Of a stretch of DNA of 64,000 nt, positions 27,114 to 36,753 are shown piece after piece. Made by a program: the position numbers and the translations under genes. This stretch comes from Aurantimonas sp. Leaf443. GTDB taxonomy: Bacteria > Pseudomonadota > Alphaproteobacteria > Rhizobiales > Rhizobiaceae. The DNA lies in NCBI RefSeq assembly GCF_001425575.1, contig NZ_LMRD01000007.1, positions 248,001 through 312,000 on the forward strand, in the 5' to 3' direction. Every line of letters begins with the position of its first letter. The stretch's first letter is position 1. A model generated the notes under the pieces. It was not told where the DNA came from. It made no database searches and saw only the letters and a list, made by a program, of their open reading frames with translations.

Positions 27114-27782
27114 ATGGACGACCAGGAACTCAAGATCCGCGAGCGCATCATCGAGCTCTGCCGCGAGATGAACCGCAACGGCCTCAACCAGGGCACGTCC
27201 GGCAACATCTCGGCGCGGCTCGGCGACCGCATGATCCTGACGCCGAGCGGCACGCCCTACGACACGATGACGCCGGACATGCTCGTCTCCATGCCGCTCG
27301 ACAGCGACGGCACGGTCTGGGACGGGCCGCTGAAACCCTCGACGGAATGGCGCTTCCACCGTGACATCCTGCGCGCCCGGCCCGATGCCAATGCCGTCGT
27401 CCACGCCCATCCGATCTTCGCCACCGCCTTCGCCATCGCCCGCAAGGACATTCCGGCCTGCCACTACATGGTCGCCGTCTTCGGCGGCCACGACGTGCGC
27501 TGCGGCGGCTATGCGCGCTACGGCACGCCGGAGCTTTCCGCCGAGGCGCTGAAGGCGCTGGAGGGGCGCACCGGCTGCCTTCTGGCCAATCACGGCATCA
27601 TCACCATCGCCGACAGCCTCGACAAGGCGATGTGGCGCGCGGTCGAGCTGGAGACGCTCGCCAAGCACTATCACTACGCGCTGCAGATCGAGGGCGGTCC
27701 GGTGATCCTGCCGAAGGAGGAGATCGACGGCGTGGTGCAGGGCTTTGCCAGCTACGGGCTGCAGGTGCCCAAGGCGGCATGA
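27114..27782 (+). CDS. class II aldolase/adducin family protein (L-fuculose-phosphate aldolase-like)
   Basis: A 222-residue zinc aldolase. The phosphate-binding loops are GTSGNISAR and TPSGTPYD. The metal-binding VVHAHPIFATAFA and the later LANHGIIT supply the histidines, with Glu from the STEWRFH segment. FucA, RhaD and AraD relatives cleave or epimerise ketose 1- or 5-phosphates, usually giving dihydroxyacetone phosphate and an aldehyde. I use the ATG at 27114, which has CGGAGAACAGG upstream and gives the usual length. The alternative ATG at 27048 overlaps the HAD stop and would add 22 residues. Confidence 0.88.
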   Translation: MDDQELKIRERIIELCREMNRNGLNQGTSGNISARLGDRMILTPSGTPYDTMTPDMLVSMPLDSDGTVWDGPLKPSTEWRFHRDILRARPDANAVVHAHPIFATAFAIARKDIPACHYMVAVFGGHDVRCGGYARYGTPELSAEALKALEGRTGCLLANHGIITIADSLDKAMWRAVELETLAKHYHYALQIEGGPVILPKEEIDGVVQGFASYGLQVPKAA

Positions 27783-27803
27783 GGCCGTGAGGCACTGACG
27801 GAG

Positions 27804-27832
27804 CGTCGCGGAACCGAGGAGGGTCCGCGACG
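27804..27832 (+). repeat. intra-operon hairpin between aldolase and permease genes
   Basis: CGTCGCGGA (27804-27812) and TCCGCGACG (27824-27832) form a perfect 9-bp stem with an 11-base loop, 22 bases after the aldolase stop. It has no T-run, so partial termination or mRNA processing between the enzyme and transporter genes is more likely than a full stop. Confidence 0.5.
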
Positions 27833-27953
27833 CGCCGGGACGACGCTGCGAAGCGACATGGGGAGGAGCGAAGGCCGGAAACGGGCTTCGGCATCGAAAT
27901 ATCGGGGCGCGGGGCGGCGAAGGCCGCCGACGCGCCGGGGAGGAATTCGCGAC

Positions 27954-28844
27954 GTGTCTTCATCGACCCTCGTCAGACGCTCGGTCATCTCCGACCATCC
28001 GCTTCCGTGGCTGATGCCGCTGATCGCGATCCTCCTCGTCTTCACCATCTTCCCGCTCTTCTACAATCTGTGGCTGAGCTTCCACGAATACTTCCCGCGG
28101 CGGCGGTCGCTGAACTATGTCGGCATGGCCAACTGGAGCCAGATCGTCTCCGACACGCGCTTCTGGCAGGCGCTCGGCGTCACCTTCGTCTACTTCATCG
28201 TGGCGCTGACGATCGAGCTGGCGCTCGGCATGGCGATCGCGCTCCTGCTCGACGCCGAGGAGTTCGGCTTCGGCTTCCTGCGCGGCCTCCTGACCCTCAC
28301 CCTCGTCATCCCGCCGGCCATCGTCGGCATGATGTATCTCCTCATGGAGGACCCGCAATTCGGCGTCCTCTCCTACTTCCTGCAGATGGTGGGCGCGCTC
28401 GGGCCCGACACGCCCATCCTCGCCACGCCATCGCTGGCGCTGGCCGGCGTCCTCTTCGCCGAGATCTGGCAGTGGACGCCCTTCATGGTGCTGATCCTCC
28501 TCGCCGGCCTGCGGGCCCTGCCCTCCGAGCCCTACGAGGCGGCGCAGATCGACGGGGCGAGCGCCTTCCAGACCTTCACCAAGCTGACGCTGCCGATGAT
28601 GTCCAAGGTCATTGCCATCGCCATCCTCATCCGCGGCATGGATCTGTTCCGGGCCTTCGACTACGTCTTCGTCATGACCTCCGGGGGCCCCGGCACCTCG
28701 ACCTACACGCTCAGCCTCTACGCCTGGCAGCAGACCTTCTCCTTCGTGAAATGGGGCTATGGCGCGACGCTGAGCCTCGTCACGCTGGCGATCATCGTGG
28801 TCATGGCCAATGTCTTCATCAAGGTCGCGAAGGTGAAGTGGTGA
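27954..28844 (+). CDS. carbohydrate ABC transporter permease (MalF/UgpA-like)
   Basis: A 296-residue membrane protein with six hydrophobic segments. It carries the binding-protein-dependent transport EAA loop LPSEPYEAAQIDGASAFQTF near residue 205. It is the first of a pair of CUT1-type sugar permeases. I use a GTG at 27954 because GGGGAGGA lies 9 bases upstream. The preceding in-frame region (from ATG 27858) is arginine-rich and unlike a permease N-terminus. Its stop overlaps the next permease start as TGATG. Confidence 0.9.
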   Translation: MSSSTLVRRSVISDHPLPWLMPLIAILLVFTIFPLFYNLWLSFHEYFPRRRSLNYVGMANWSQIVSDTRFWQALGVTFVYFIVALTIELALGMAIALLLDAEEFGFGFLRGLLTLTLVIPPAIVGMMYLLMEDPQFGVLSYFLQMVGALGPDTPILATPSLALAGVLFAEIWQWTPFMVLILLAGLRALPSEPYEAAQIDGASAFQTFTKLTLPMMSKVIAIAILIRGMDLFRAFDYVFVMTSGGPGTSTYTLSLYAWQQTFSFVKWGYGATLSLVTLAIIVVMANVFIKVAKVKW

Positions 28845-29716
28845 TGCAGTCCACCGGCTCCCGCATTCTGCGCATCGTCACGGCCTGGGTGGTCGTCGGG
28901 CTGTTCTTCTTCCCGATCTATTACTGGACGAGCGTCGCCTTCCGCGACGGGCGGGACATCTTCGCCCGCCCGCCGATCATCGCCGACTTCACGCCCACCT
29001 TCGCCAACTTCCAGAAGGTCTTCGGCATCACCTTCGGCGAGGGCGGCGCGGTGACGGTGACGCCGGGCGGGGGCAATTTCTACATGGGGCCGCGCCTCTG
29101 GGACTCCATCGTCATCGCCTGCGGCTCGACCGCGCTCGCCATCATCATCGCGACGCTCGCCGCCTACGCCCTGTCGCGCATGCAGTTCCGCGGCCGGCAC
29201 CAGTTCGTCTCCTGGGTCCTGTCGACGCGCATGATGCCGCCGGTCGCCGTCGCCGTGCCCATGTTCTTCATCTACAAGTCGCTCGGCCTTCTCGACACCT
29301 ATGTCGGCATGATCCTCATCCACGCCCTCGCCAACCTGCCGCTGGCGGTGCTCCTGATGAAGAGCTTCTTCGACGACATCCCGTCCGAGATCGACGAGAG
29401 CGCCATCGTGGACGGGGCGAGCCGCTGGCTGATCTTCCGCCGCGTGGTGCTGCCCATGGCCAAGGGCGGCATCGCGGCGACGGCGGTCCTGTGCTTCATC
29501 TTCTCCTGGACCGAGTTCCTCTTCGCGCTGACCCTGACGCAGACGCAGATCAAGACCGTGCCGGTGGTCTCCACGACCTTCGTCACCTCCGTCGGCACGG
29601 CCTGGGGCAACATGGCCGCGCTGGGCGCGGCGGCGATCGTGCCGGCCTTCGTCTTCGTCCTCGCCGTCCAGAAGCATCTCGTGCGCGGCCTCACCATGGG
29701 CTCGCTGAAGCAGTAG
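28844..29716 (+). CDS. carbohydrate ABC transporter permease (MalG/UgpE-like)
   Basis: A 290-residue membrane protein. Its first segment spans residues about 10-30, and a periplasmic loop extends to residue about 85. The EAA motif (DIPSEIDESAIVDGASRWLI) lies near residue 185, followed by the conserved C-terminal KHLVRGLTMGSLKQ of CUT1 MalG-type proteins. It pairs with the upstream permease. A GC-rich hairpin at 29724-29742 follows it, before the binding-protein gene. Confidence 0.9.
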   Translation: MQSTGSRILRIVTAWVVVGLFFFPIYYWTSVAFRDGRDIFARPPIIADFTPTFANFQKVFGITFGEGGAVTVTPGGGNFYMGPRLWDSIVIACGSTALAIIIATLAAYALSRMQFRGRHQFVSWVLSTRMMPPVAVAVPMFFIYKSLGLLDTYVGMILIHALANLPLAVLLMKSFFDDIPSEIDESAIVDGASRWLIFRRVVLPMAKGGIAATAVLCFIFSWTEFLFALTLTQTQIKTVPVVSTTFVTSVGTAWGNMAALGAAAIVPAFVFVLAVQKHLVRGLTMGSLKQ

Positions 29717-29723
29717 CCCGCTT

Positions 29724-29742
29724 GGGGCGCTGGCCGCGCCCC
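29724..29742 (+). repeat. hairpin between permease and binding-protein genes
   Basis: GGGGCGC (29724-29730) pairs with GCGCCCC (29736-29742) around a 5-base loop, 8 bases after the permease stop. Such hairpins often raise the relative amount of the binding-protein message by protecting or separating it. Confidence 0.45.
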
Positions 29743-29899
29743 TCAGCCAGGCAGAACCATTCGTCCCGCCGGGCGCCGCAAGGGCGAGCGCGGCAGGGAC
29801 GCGAGGGCCCGGACGGTTTCGAGGAGGAGACCGGGCGGGCCGCAAGGCCCCGCGACGACAGGCGGGCTTTCACTGTCGACACCGGAGGAGACCGCAATC

Positions 29900-31411
29900 A
29901 TGAAAGACTGGCAGCGCAAGCACTATCTGGCGCAGGTGACGGACCGCTATGTCGGCGGCCGGATGGACCGGCGCAACTTCCTTCGCTCGGCCGGCCTGCT
30001 CGGCCTCTCGGTCGGCGCCATGGGCCTGGGCTTCGGCATGGGCAACCGCCGGCCCTTCTTCAACATCGCGCCCTCGGCGGCCGCGCAGGGCACGCTCGAG
30101 CCCTCGCCCGAGATGATCAAGTGGCTCGGCGACGTCGGCAAGCCCTTCGCCGGCACGACGCTGCGCCTCGCCACCGAATCCACCCCGCCCTCCAACGCCA
30201 TCGCCAACAGCCTGAAGGGCTATTTCGAGAAGGCGACCGGCATCACGGTCGAGATCGAGGTCCTGCCGCTGGAGCAGGTTCTGCAGAAGCTGACGCTCGA
30301 CGTCGCCTCCTCGCTCGGCACCTACGACCTCTACTACATCGACCAGAGCTGGGCGGCGAATTTCAGCCAGGACGTGTTCGACCCGCGCGAGCTGATCGAG
30401 TCCAAGAAGGACCTCTACTACCCCGACTACAATATCGACGACTTCCTGCCCGCGCTCGTCGACGGCATCGCCAAATACGAGGACCGGATGGTGGGCGTGC
30501 CCTACGACATCCCGATCTTCATCATGCAGTACCGCAAGGACATCTACGACGAGCTGGGCCTCAAGGCGCCGACGACGATGGAGGAGCTCTACACCAACTC
30601 CAAGGCCATCACCGACGCCAAGGGACCGAACCTCTACGGCACGACCGGCCAGATGAAGTCCGGCCATTACAGCCTCGAATGCGACTGGACGGCCTGGCTC
30701 TGGGGCCATGGCGGCCAGATCTTCGACGCCGACAAGAAATTCGCCGGCAACAACGAGGCCGGCATCGCGGCGATGGAATACTGGGACCGGCTGAAGGCGA
30801 CCATGCCCCCCGGCGTCTCGGGCTGGACCTGGGACGGCCAGGGCCAGTCGGTCAGCCAGGGCGTCGCCGCCTCGATGCTCTCCTGGGGCGAGTTCTTCCC
30901 CTTCTTCGACGATCCGAAGTCCGGCAAGATCTCCGGCCTGATGGAGGCGGCCGTGCCGCCGAAGGCGACCTCGCTGATCACGCCCGACAAGACCGGCTTC
31001 GGCGAGATTCCCGGCGTCGGCCACCAGGGCGGATCGAGCCTTGCGGTCTCGAAATATTCCAAGAACCCGGACGCGGCCTGGGTGTTCATGCAGTGGGCGA
31101 CCTCGGCCGACACGCAGGCGCTCATCACCGTTCTGGGCGGCGGCACGGGCCCGACGCGCACCAGCGTCTACGACGATCCGCGCGTCCTCGCCAATGCCCG
31201 CGTCGGCGCCGGCACGACGCGCCACCTGCCGATCGTGCGCGAGACGATCGCCGGCCACATGGGCTCCGAGCCCGACCTGCCGGAATGGGCGGAGATCTCC
31301 TCCGACACGATCCCGGTGGCGCTCGGGCGCTACTTCGCGGGCGAGTTCAAGACGCCCAAGGAAGCGCTCGACGACATCGCGGTGAAGGTCGAGGGCATCC
31401 TCGCCGGCTGA
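29900..31411 (+). CDS. sugar ABC transporter substrate-binding protein, Tat-exported
   Basis: A 503-residue binding protein of the MalE/UgpB-like (family 1) type. Residues about 20-60 carry a twin-arginine signal (DRRNFLRSAGLLGLSVGA), so it is exported folded. The mature part shows the family elements PSNAIANSLKGYFEKATGI, YDLYYIDQSWAANF, VGVPYDIPIFIMQYRKD and, near the C-terminus, FMQWATSADTQA. It is the specificity component for the neighbouring permeases and probably binds a sugar or polyol. GGAGGAG precedes the ATG. A 9-bp hairpin spans its stop codon. Confidence 0.9.
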   Translation: MKDWQRKHYLAQVTDRYVGGRMDRRNFLRSAGLLGLSVGAMGLGFGMGNRRPFFNIAPSAAAQGTLEPSPEMIKWLGDVGKPFAGTTLRLATESTPPSNAIANSLKGYFEKATGITVEIEVLPLEQVLQKLTLDVASSLGTYDLYYIDQSWAANFSQDVFDPRELIESKKDLYYPDYNIDDFLPALVDGIAKYEDRMVGVPYDIPIFIMQYRKDIYDELGLKAPTTMEELYTNSKAITDAKGPNLYGTTGQMKSGHYSLECDWTAWLWGHGGQIFDADKKFAGNNEAGIAAMEYWDRLKATMPPGVSGWTWDGQGQSVSQGVAASMLSWGEFFPFFDDPKSGKISGLMEAAVPPKATSLITPDKTGFGEIPGVGHQGGSSLAVSKYSKNPDAAWVFMQWATSADTQALITVLGGGTGPTRTSVYDDPRVLANARVGAGTTRHLPIVRETIAGHMGSEPDLPEWAEISSDTIPVALGRYFAGEFKTPKEALDDIAVKVEGILAG

Positions 31412-31439
31412 TCCGGGGTCTCCTCCCGGACCGGATCAG
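31408..31439 (+). repeat. hairpin spanning the stop codon of the binding-protein gene
   Basis: CTGATCCGG (31408-31416, containing the stop TGA) pairs perfectly with CCGGATCAG (31431-31439) around a 14-base loop. This is the position of the stabilising hairpins often found at the 3' ends of highly expressed binding-protein messages. Confidence 0.55.
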
Positions 31440-31499
31440 CGGGCCGCGGCGACGGGATCGCCGCGGCCACCCTTTCCCATCGCCCGCACAGGACCTGCC

Positions 31500-32225
31500 A
31501 TGGCGCACAAGCCGCTCATCGCCATCACCGGCGCCTCCTCCGGAATCGGAGAGGCGACCGCCCTCGCCTTCTCGAAGGCCGGCCATCCCCTGCTTCTCAT
31601 GGCCCGCCGCCTGGAGCGCATGGAGGCGCTCGGCCTGCCGGACACGGTTCTGGCCAGGGTCGACGTGCGCGACCGCGCCGCCATCGCCGAGGCCGTGAAG
31701 GCGGGCGAAGCCCGGTTCGGGCCGGTGGATCTCATGTTCGCCAATGCCGGCGTCGCCCATCTCGCCGACATCGCCACCCAGCCGCCGGAGGAATGGGACG
31801 CGATGATCGACATCAACACCAAGGGCGTGATGAACACGGTCCACGCGGTGATGGCCGGCATGATGGAGCGCCGCCGCGGCACGCTGGTGATGATGAGCTC
31901 GATCGCCGGCCGCAAGGTCTATCCCGACCACACCGTCTATTGCGGCACCAAGTTCTTCGTCCACGCCGTCTCCGAATCGCTGCGCGAATACCTCTCGGCC
32001 TACGACGTGCGCGTGCAGGTGATCTCGCCGGGCGTCATCGAGACCGAGGTTCTCTCGGGCGTGAAGGACGAGAAGACGCTCGCCGCCTACAAGGCCAACA
32101 AGATCGCCATCGGCGGCGGCATCGGCCCCGAGCACGTGGCCGACCTCATCCTCGCCACCTACCGGATGCCCCAGAACGCGCTGGTGCAGGAAATCGTGCT
32201 GACGCCGACGCGCCAGCGCTACTGA
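31500..32225 (+). CDS. SDR family NAD(P)-dependent oxidoreductase
   Basis: A 241-residue classical short-chain dehydrogenase. It has a cofactor-binding TGASSGIGEAT (residues about 10-20), a NAG motif (MFANAGVAHL), catalytic Ser in VMMSSIAG and YxxxK as YCGTKFF. The C-terminus resembles the serine 3-dehydrogenase/YdfG-like group. Lying inside the sugar operon between the binding protein and the ATPase, it probably oxidises or reduces the imported polyol, or an aldehyde released by the aldolase. Confidence 0.9.
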   Translation: MAHKPLIAITGASSGIGEATALAFSKAGHPLLLMARRLERMEALGLPDTVLARVDVRDRAAIAEAVKAGEARFGPVDLMFANAGVAHLADIATQPPEEWDAMIDINTKGVMNTVHAVMAGMMERRRGTLVMMSSIAGRKVYPDHTVYCGTKFFVHAVSESLREYLSAYDVRVQVISPGVIETEVLSGVKDEKTLAAYKANKIAIGGGIGPEHVADLILATYRMPQNALVQEIVLTPTRQRY

Positions 32226-32272
32226 GCGCCCGCGCATCCCCGGCACCCGCAGCATTCATCGAAGGAAGTTCC

Positions 32273-33340
<1,068 letters not shown>

Positions 33341-33402
33341 CGCGCCATCCCGCCATCGCGCTCCGTTCGGCCGGAGAGGGCGCTTCCCTTCGCGCGGCGG
33401 CT

Positions 33403-33426
33403 CGTTATATTCGCACGAATATATCG
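33403..33426 (+). promoter_or_regulatory. ModE-box-like palindrome upstream of modA
   Basis: CGTTATATTCG (33403-33413) and CGAATATATCG (33416-33426) are nearly perfect inverted arms (one mismatch) around CA. An A/T-rich palindrome of this TATAT type in otherwise very GC-rich DNA, 21 bases before the modA start, matches the known form of ModE operators at mod promoters. It should overlap the promoter and repress when molybdate is ample. Confidence 0.75.
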
Positions 33427-33447
33427 CTCGTCGACAGGGAGGCGCCC

Positions 33448-34236
33448 GTGGCCCGCCGCAGAACCATCCTCGCCGCGGCCCTCGCCGGCCTTCTCGGCCT
33501 GTCCTTCGCCGCAGTCCCGTCCCATGCGCAGGAGGCCGGGCCCGTCGTCTTCGCCGCGGCGAGCCTGAAGAACGCCTTCGACGCGGCGAACGCGGCCTGG
33601 GCCGCGCAGGGCGGCCGGACGGCGACGATCTCCTATGCGGCGAGTTCGGCGCTTGCCAGGCAGATCGAGGGCGGCGCGCCGGCCGACGTCTTCGCCTCCG
33701 CGGACCTTGCCTGGATGGACTATCTGTCCAAGGCCAAGCTCATCGCCAACGACACGCGCACCGAACTCCTCGGAAACGGGATCGTGCTCGTGGCGCCCAG
33801 GGACGGGGCGACCGCGCTTGCCATCGCGCCCGGCTTCGATCTTGCCGCCGCGCTCGGCGACGGGCGCCTCGCCATGGCCAATGTCGACAGCGTCCCGGCC
33901 GGGAAATACGGCAAGGCGGCGCTTGAGACGCTCGGCGCCTGGGACGGCGTGAAGGACAGGATCGCGCAGGCCGAGAACGTGCGCGCCGCGCTTCTCCTGG
34001 TCGCGCGCGGCGAGGCGCCGCTCGGCATCGTCTACCGCACCGATGCCGTCGCCGATCCGGCCGTGCGGATCGTCGGCACCTTTCCCGAGAGCAGCCACGC
34101 GCCCGTCGTCTATCCCGTGGCGGTGACGGCCGCGGCGACCTCGCCGGACGCGCGCGCCTTCGTGGATTTCCTGAAGGGCAATGCGGCCCGGGCGCTCTTC
34201 GAGGCCGAAGGCTTCACGGTCCTCGCCCGGGACTGA
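33448..34236 (+). CDS. modA: molybdate ABC transporter substrate-binding protein
   Basis: A 262-residue periplasmic protein with a Sec signal peptide (residues 1-27, ending PSHAQA-like before EAGPVVF). The mature ModA signature follows: VFAAASLKNAF, ISYAASSALARQIEGGAPAD, NVDSVPAGKYGKAAL and VYRTDAV. The conserved Ser residues of the first two loops and the Tyr bind the oxyanion. The start is a GTG at 33448 with AGGGAGG upstream. It heads modABC and the modE-like gene. Confidence 0.92.
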   Translation: MARRRTILAAALAGLLGLSFAAVPSHAQEAGPVVFAAASLKNAFDAANAAWAAQGGRTATISYAASSALARQIEGGAPADVFASADLAWMDYLSKAKLIANDTRTELLGNGIVLVAPRDGATALAIAPGFDLAAALGDGRLAMANVDSVPAGKYGKAALETLGAWDGVKDRIAQAENVRAALLLVARGEAPLGIVYRTDAVADPAVRIVGTFPESSHAPVVYPVAVTAAATSPDARAFVDFLKGNAARALFEAEGFTVLARD

Positions 34237-34347
34237 GCGCGGCGCCTCCCGCCCGCCGCGCCGTTCAGTCCCGCGCGGCGGCCCATGCCCTAGAAGGCCG
34301 GGAACGCCCGTTCCCCGCCGCCCCGCTCCCGCCATGGCTCTCGCCCG

Positions 34348-35052
34348 ATGATCCCCGAATGGCTCCAGCTCGGCCCGCAGGAATGGACCGCCGTCCGGCT
34401 CTCCCTGCGCGTCTCCGCCGTTGCGACGCTGGCGAGCCTGCCGCTCGGGCTTCTCGTCGCCTACCTTCTGGCGCGCCGGCGCTTTCCCGGCCATGCCCTC
34501 CTCAACGGCCTCGTGCACCTGCCGCTGGTTCTGCCCCCGGTCGTCACCGGCTATCTTCTCCTCCTCTCCTTCGGACGGCGGGCGCCGCTCGGCGCCTTCC
34601 TCGCCGAGCATCTCGGCCTCGTCTTCTCCTTCCGCTGGACGGGCGCGGCGCTGGCCGCCGCCGTCATGGGTTTTCCGCTGATGGTGCGCGCCATCCGCCT
34701 GTCGCTGGAGACGCTCGACCGCCGGCTGGAACAGGCGGCGGCGACCCTCGGCGCCTCGCCCGCCTTCGTCTTCCTCACCGTGACCCTGCCGCTGATCCTG
34801 CCCGGCCTCATCGCCGGCATGATCCTCGCCTTCGCCAAGGCGATGGGCGAGTTCGGCGCGACGATCACCTTCGTCTCCAACATTCCCGGTCAGACGCAGA
34901 CCCTGCCCTCGGCGATCTACACGTTCACGCAGGTGCCCGGCGGCGATGCCGGCGCGCTGCGCCTGACGCTCGTCTCCGTGGCGCTCTCGATGGGGGCCCT
35001 CCTCGCCTCCGAGATCCTCGCCGCGCGCGTCGGCCGCAGGCTCTCGGCATGA
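34348..35052 (+). CDS. modB: molybdate ABC transporter permease
   Basis: A 234-residue inner-membrane protein with five or six hydrophobic segments. It shows the ModB pattern LPLVLPPVVTGYLLL early and the cytoplasmic EAA loop (LEQAAATLGASPAFVF). The conserved FAKAMGEFGATITFVSNIPG comes before the end. The stop overlaps the modC ATG as ATGA, so the two are translationally coupled. Confidence 0.93.
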   Translation: MIPEWLQLGPQEWTAVRLSLRVSAVATLASLPLGLLVAYLLARRRFPGHALLNGLVHLPLVLPPVVTGYLLLLSFGRRAPLGAFLAEHLGLVFSFRWTGAALAAAVMGFPLMVRAIRLSLETLDRRLEQAAATLGASPAFVFLTVTLPLILPGLIAGMILAFAKAMGEFGATITFVSNIPGQTQTLPSAIYTFTQVPGGDAGALRLTLVSVALSMGALLASEILAARVGRRLSA

Positions 35053-36149
35053 CGATCGAGGTGGACGTCCGCAAGACGCTGGGCACCTTCGCGCTCGACG
35101 CGCGCTTCTCGAGCGCCGGGCGGCTGACGGCGCTCTTCGGCGCATCGGGCTCGGGCAAGACGACGCTCGTCGATCTCGTCGCCGGCCTGTCGCGGCCCGA
35201 TGCGGGGCGCATCGCCGTCGACGGGCGGGTGCTCGTCGACACGGCGGCCCGGATCGCCCTGCCCGCGCATCGCCGCCGCATCGGCTACGTCTTCCAGGAC
35301 GCCCGGCTCTTTCCTCATCTCAGCGTGCGCGCCAACCTCCTCTACGGCCGCTGGTTCACCCCGGCCGCCGAGCGCCGCGCGCCATTCGCCGAGATCGTCG
35401 AGCTTCTCGGCATCGGCGCGCTTCTCGACCGGCGGCCGGCCGGCCTGTCCGGCGGCGAGCGCCAGCGCGTGGCGATCGGCCGGGCGCTTCTCGCGACCCC
35501 CCGCCTCCTCCTGATGGACGAGCCGCTGGCCGCGCTGGACGAGCCGCGCAAGATGGAGGTCATGCCCTATCTGGAGCGCCTGCGCGACGAGACGGCGGTG
35601 CCCATCCTCTATGTCAGCCACTCCATCCCCGAAGTGCTGCGCCTCGCCTCGCGCATCGTCGTGATGGGCGGAGGCCGGGTGGTCGCCGAGGGCGAGCCGG
35701 AGACCGTGCTGCGCCGCCTCGACCTCACGCCGGCCTCCGCCGAATTCGAGCCCGGCTGCAGCCTCGACGCCGTGGTGGAGGCGCAGGACGAGGCCTTCGG
35801 CCTGACGCGCCTCGCCTCGCCCGCCGGGCCCTTCCTCGTGCCGCGCATCGAGGCCGGGCGCGGCGCCGTCCTGCGCCTTCGCATCCGCGCCCGCGACGTG
35901 ATGATCGCCACGCGCCCGCCCGAAGGCCTCTCGGCGTTGAACGTCCTGCCCGGCCGCATCGCCGCCCTGCGCGAGATGGAGGGAGCGGAGGCCGAAGTGA
36001 CGCTCGACTGCGCCGGCGCGACGCTTCTCGCCCGCCTCACCCGCCGCTCCGTCGCGCTGCAGGGCTTGGCGCCCGGCATGGCCGTCTTCGCCGTGGTCAA
36101 GGCCGTCTCCTTCGAACGCGCCCCGCGCCCCGCCGGGATCGCGTCGTGA
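35049..36149 (+). CDS. modC: molybdate ABC transporter ATP-binding protein
   Basis: A 366-residue ATPase with Walker A GASGSGKTT, Q-loop YVFQDARLFPHL, signature LSGGERQR, Walker B LLMDEPLAALD and switch YVSHSIPEV. The last ~75 residues form a Mop/TOBE domain (LNVLPGRIAALREMEGAEAE) that senses molybdate. It ends in a GTGA overlap with the ModE-like regulator gene. Function: ATP-driven molybdate (or tungstate) import with ModAB. Confidence 0.93.
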   Translation: MTIEVDVRKTLGTFALDARFSSAGRLTALFGASGSGKTTLVDLVAGLSRPDAGRIAVDGRVLVDTAARIALPAHRRRIGYVFQDARLFPHLSVRANLLYGRWFTPAAERRAPFAEIVELLGIGALLDRRPAGLSGGERQRVAIGRALLATPRLLLMDEPLAALDEPRKMEVMPYLERLRDETAVPILYVSHSIPEVLRLASRIVVMGGGRVVAEGEPETVLRRLDLTPASAEFEPGCSLDAVVEAQDEAFGLTRLASPAGPFLVPRIEAGRGAVLRLRIRARDVMIATRPPEGLSALNVLPGRIAALREMEGAEAEVTLDCAGATLLARLTRRSVALQGLAPGMAVFAVVKAVSFERAPRPAGIAS

Positions 36150-36532
36150 CGCGCCCGCCTCCCCCGCCCGCGCCGCGCCTGACCATCCGCCTCGACTTCG
36201 ACGCCGGCCGCCGGCTCGGCCCCGGCAAGATCGCGCTTCTGGAGGCCATCGCCCGCACCGGCTCGATCTCGGGCGCGGGCCGGCAGTTTTCCATGTCCTA
36301 CCGCCGCGCCTGGCTTCTGGTCGCCGAGCTCAACGCCATGTTCGTCGAGCCCCTCGTCGCCACCAAGGGCGGCGGCCGCAACGGCGGCGGCGCGAGCCTC
36401 ACCCCCTTCGGCGAGACGCTCGTCGCGGATTATCGCGCGGCGGAGGCGAGGATGGCGGCCTGCGCGCGCGAGGAGATCGGGCGTATCGCGGGGATGCTGG
36501 CGCCGGTGGGGGAAGGAGAGGATGGAGTTTGA
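36146..36532 (+). CDS. ModE-like transcriptional regulator, DNA-binding domain only
   Basis: A 128-residue protein corresponding to the N-terminal LysR-like winged helix of ModE. Recognisable parts are GPGKIALLEAIARTGSIS, SYRRAWLLVAELN and GGGRNGGGASLTPFGE. The C-terminal pair of molybdate-binding Mop/TOBE domains of full-length ModE (about 260 residues) is missing. It starts at a GTG that overlaps the modC stop. It probably binds the palindrome at 33403-33426, but how it senses molybdate is unclear. Single-domain ModE proteins are known in alphaproteobacteria. Confidence 0.87.
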   Translation: MTRPPPPPAPRLTIRLDFDAGRRLGPGKIALLEAIARTGSISGAGRQFSMSYRRAWLLVAELNAMFVEPLVATKGGGRNGGGASLTPFGETLVADYRAAEARMAACAREEIGRIAGMLAPVGEGEDGV

Positions 36533-36680
36533 AGCGGGAGGAGTAGGAGATGCGTGAGGAAACGAGGTGGGTTGCGTCGGGTTTCGACCCAAATTGGCCC
36601 TTGATCCGTTCATTGGCCGCTCCCCAAAGCAGACGTTAGGCTTGGCTCCGACGCGACGGTAACGCACTTTCATCACTGCC

Positions 36681-36720
36681 CTTCGGCATCCTTCGGCATA
36701 CTTCGGCATCCTTCGGCAGC
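36681..36720 (+). repeat. four tandem 10-bp repeats (CTTCGGCATC type)
   Basis: Four adjoining copies: CTTCGGCATC, CTTCGGCATA, CTTCGGCATC and CTTCGGCAGC. The 10-base period places each copy on the same face of the helix. It lies about 195-235 bases upstream of the first island gene (GTG at 36915). It may be an operator array, an iteron-like site or a length-variable repeat. Confidence 0.75.
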
Positions 36721-36753
36721 TTCTGCGCACCGGACATCGGTTAAAGCAAAGCC

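Noticed and set aside
27858-27953. ATG start at 27858 for the first sugar permease
   Set aside because: The extra residues are arginine-rich and unlike permease N-termini. The GTG at 27954 has a good ribosome-binding site at proper spacing.
34334-34347. Alternative modB start at the ATG at 34334
   Set aside because: That frame runs into a different reading phase from the modB coding sequence. The ATG at 34348 matches the ModB N-terminus.
36681-36720. CRISPR-like array
   Set aside because: The units are only 10 bases long and directly adjoining, with no spacers and no cas genes in the window.
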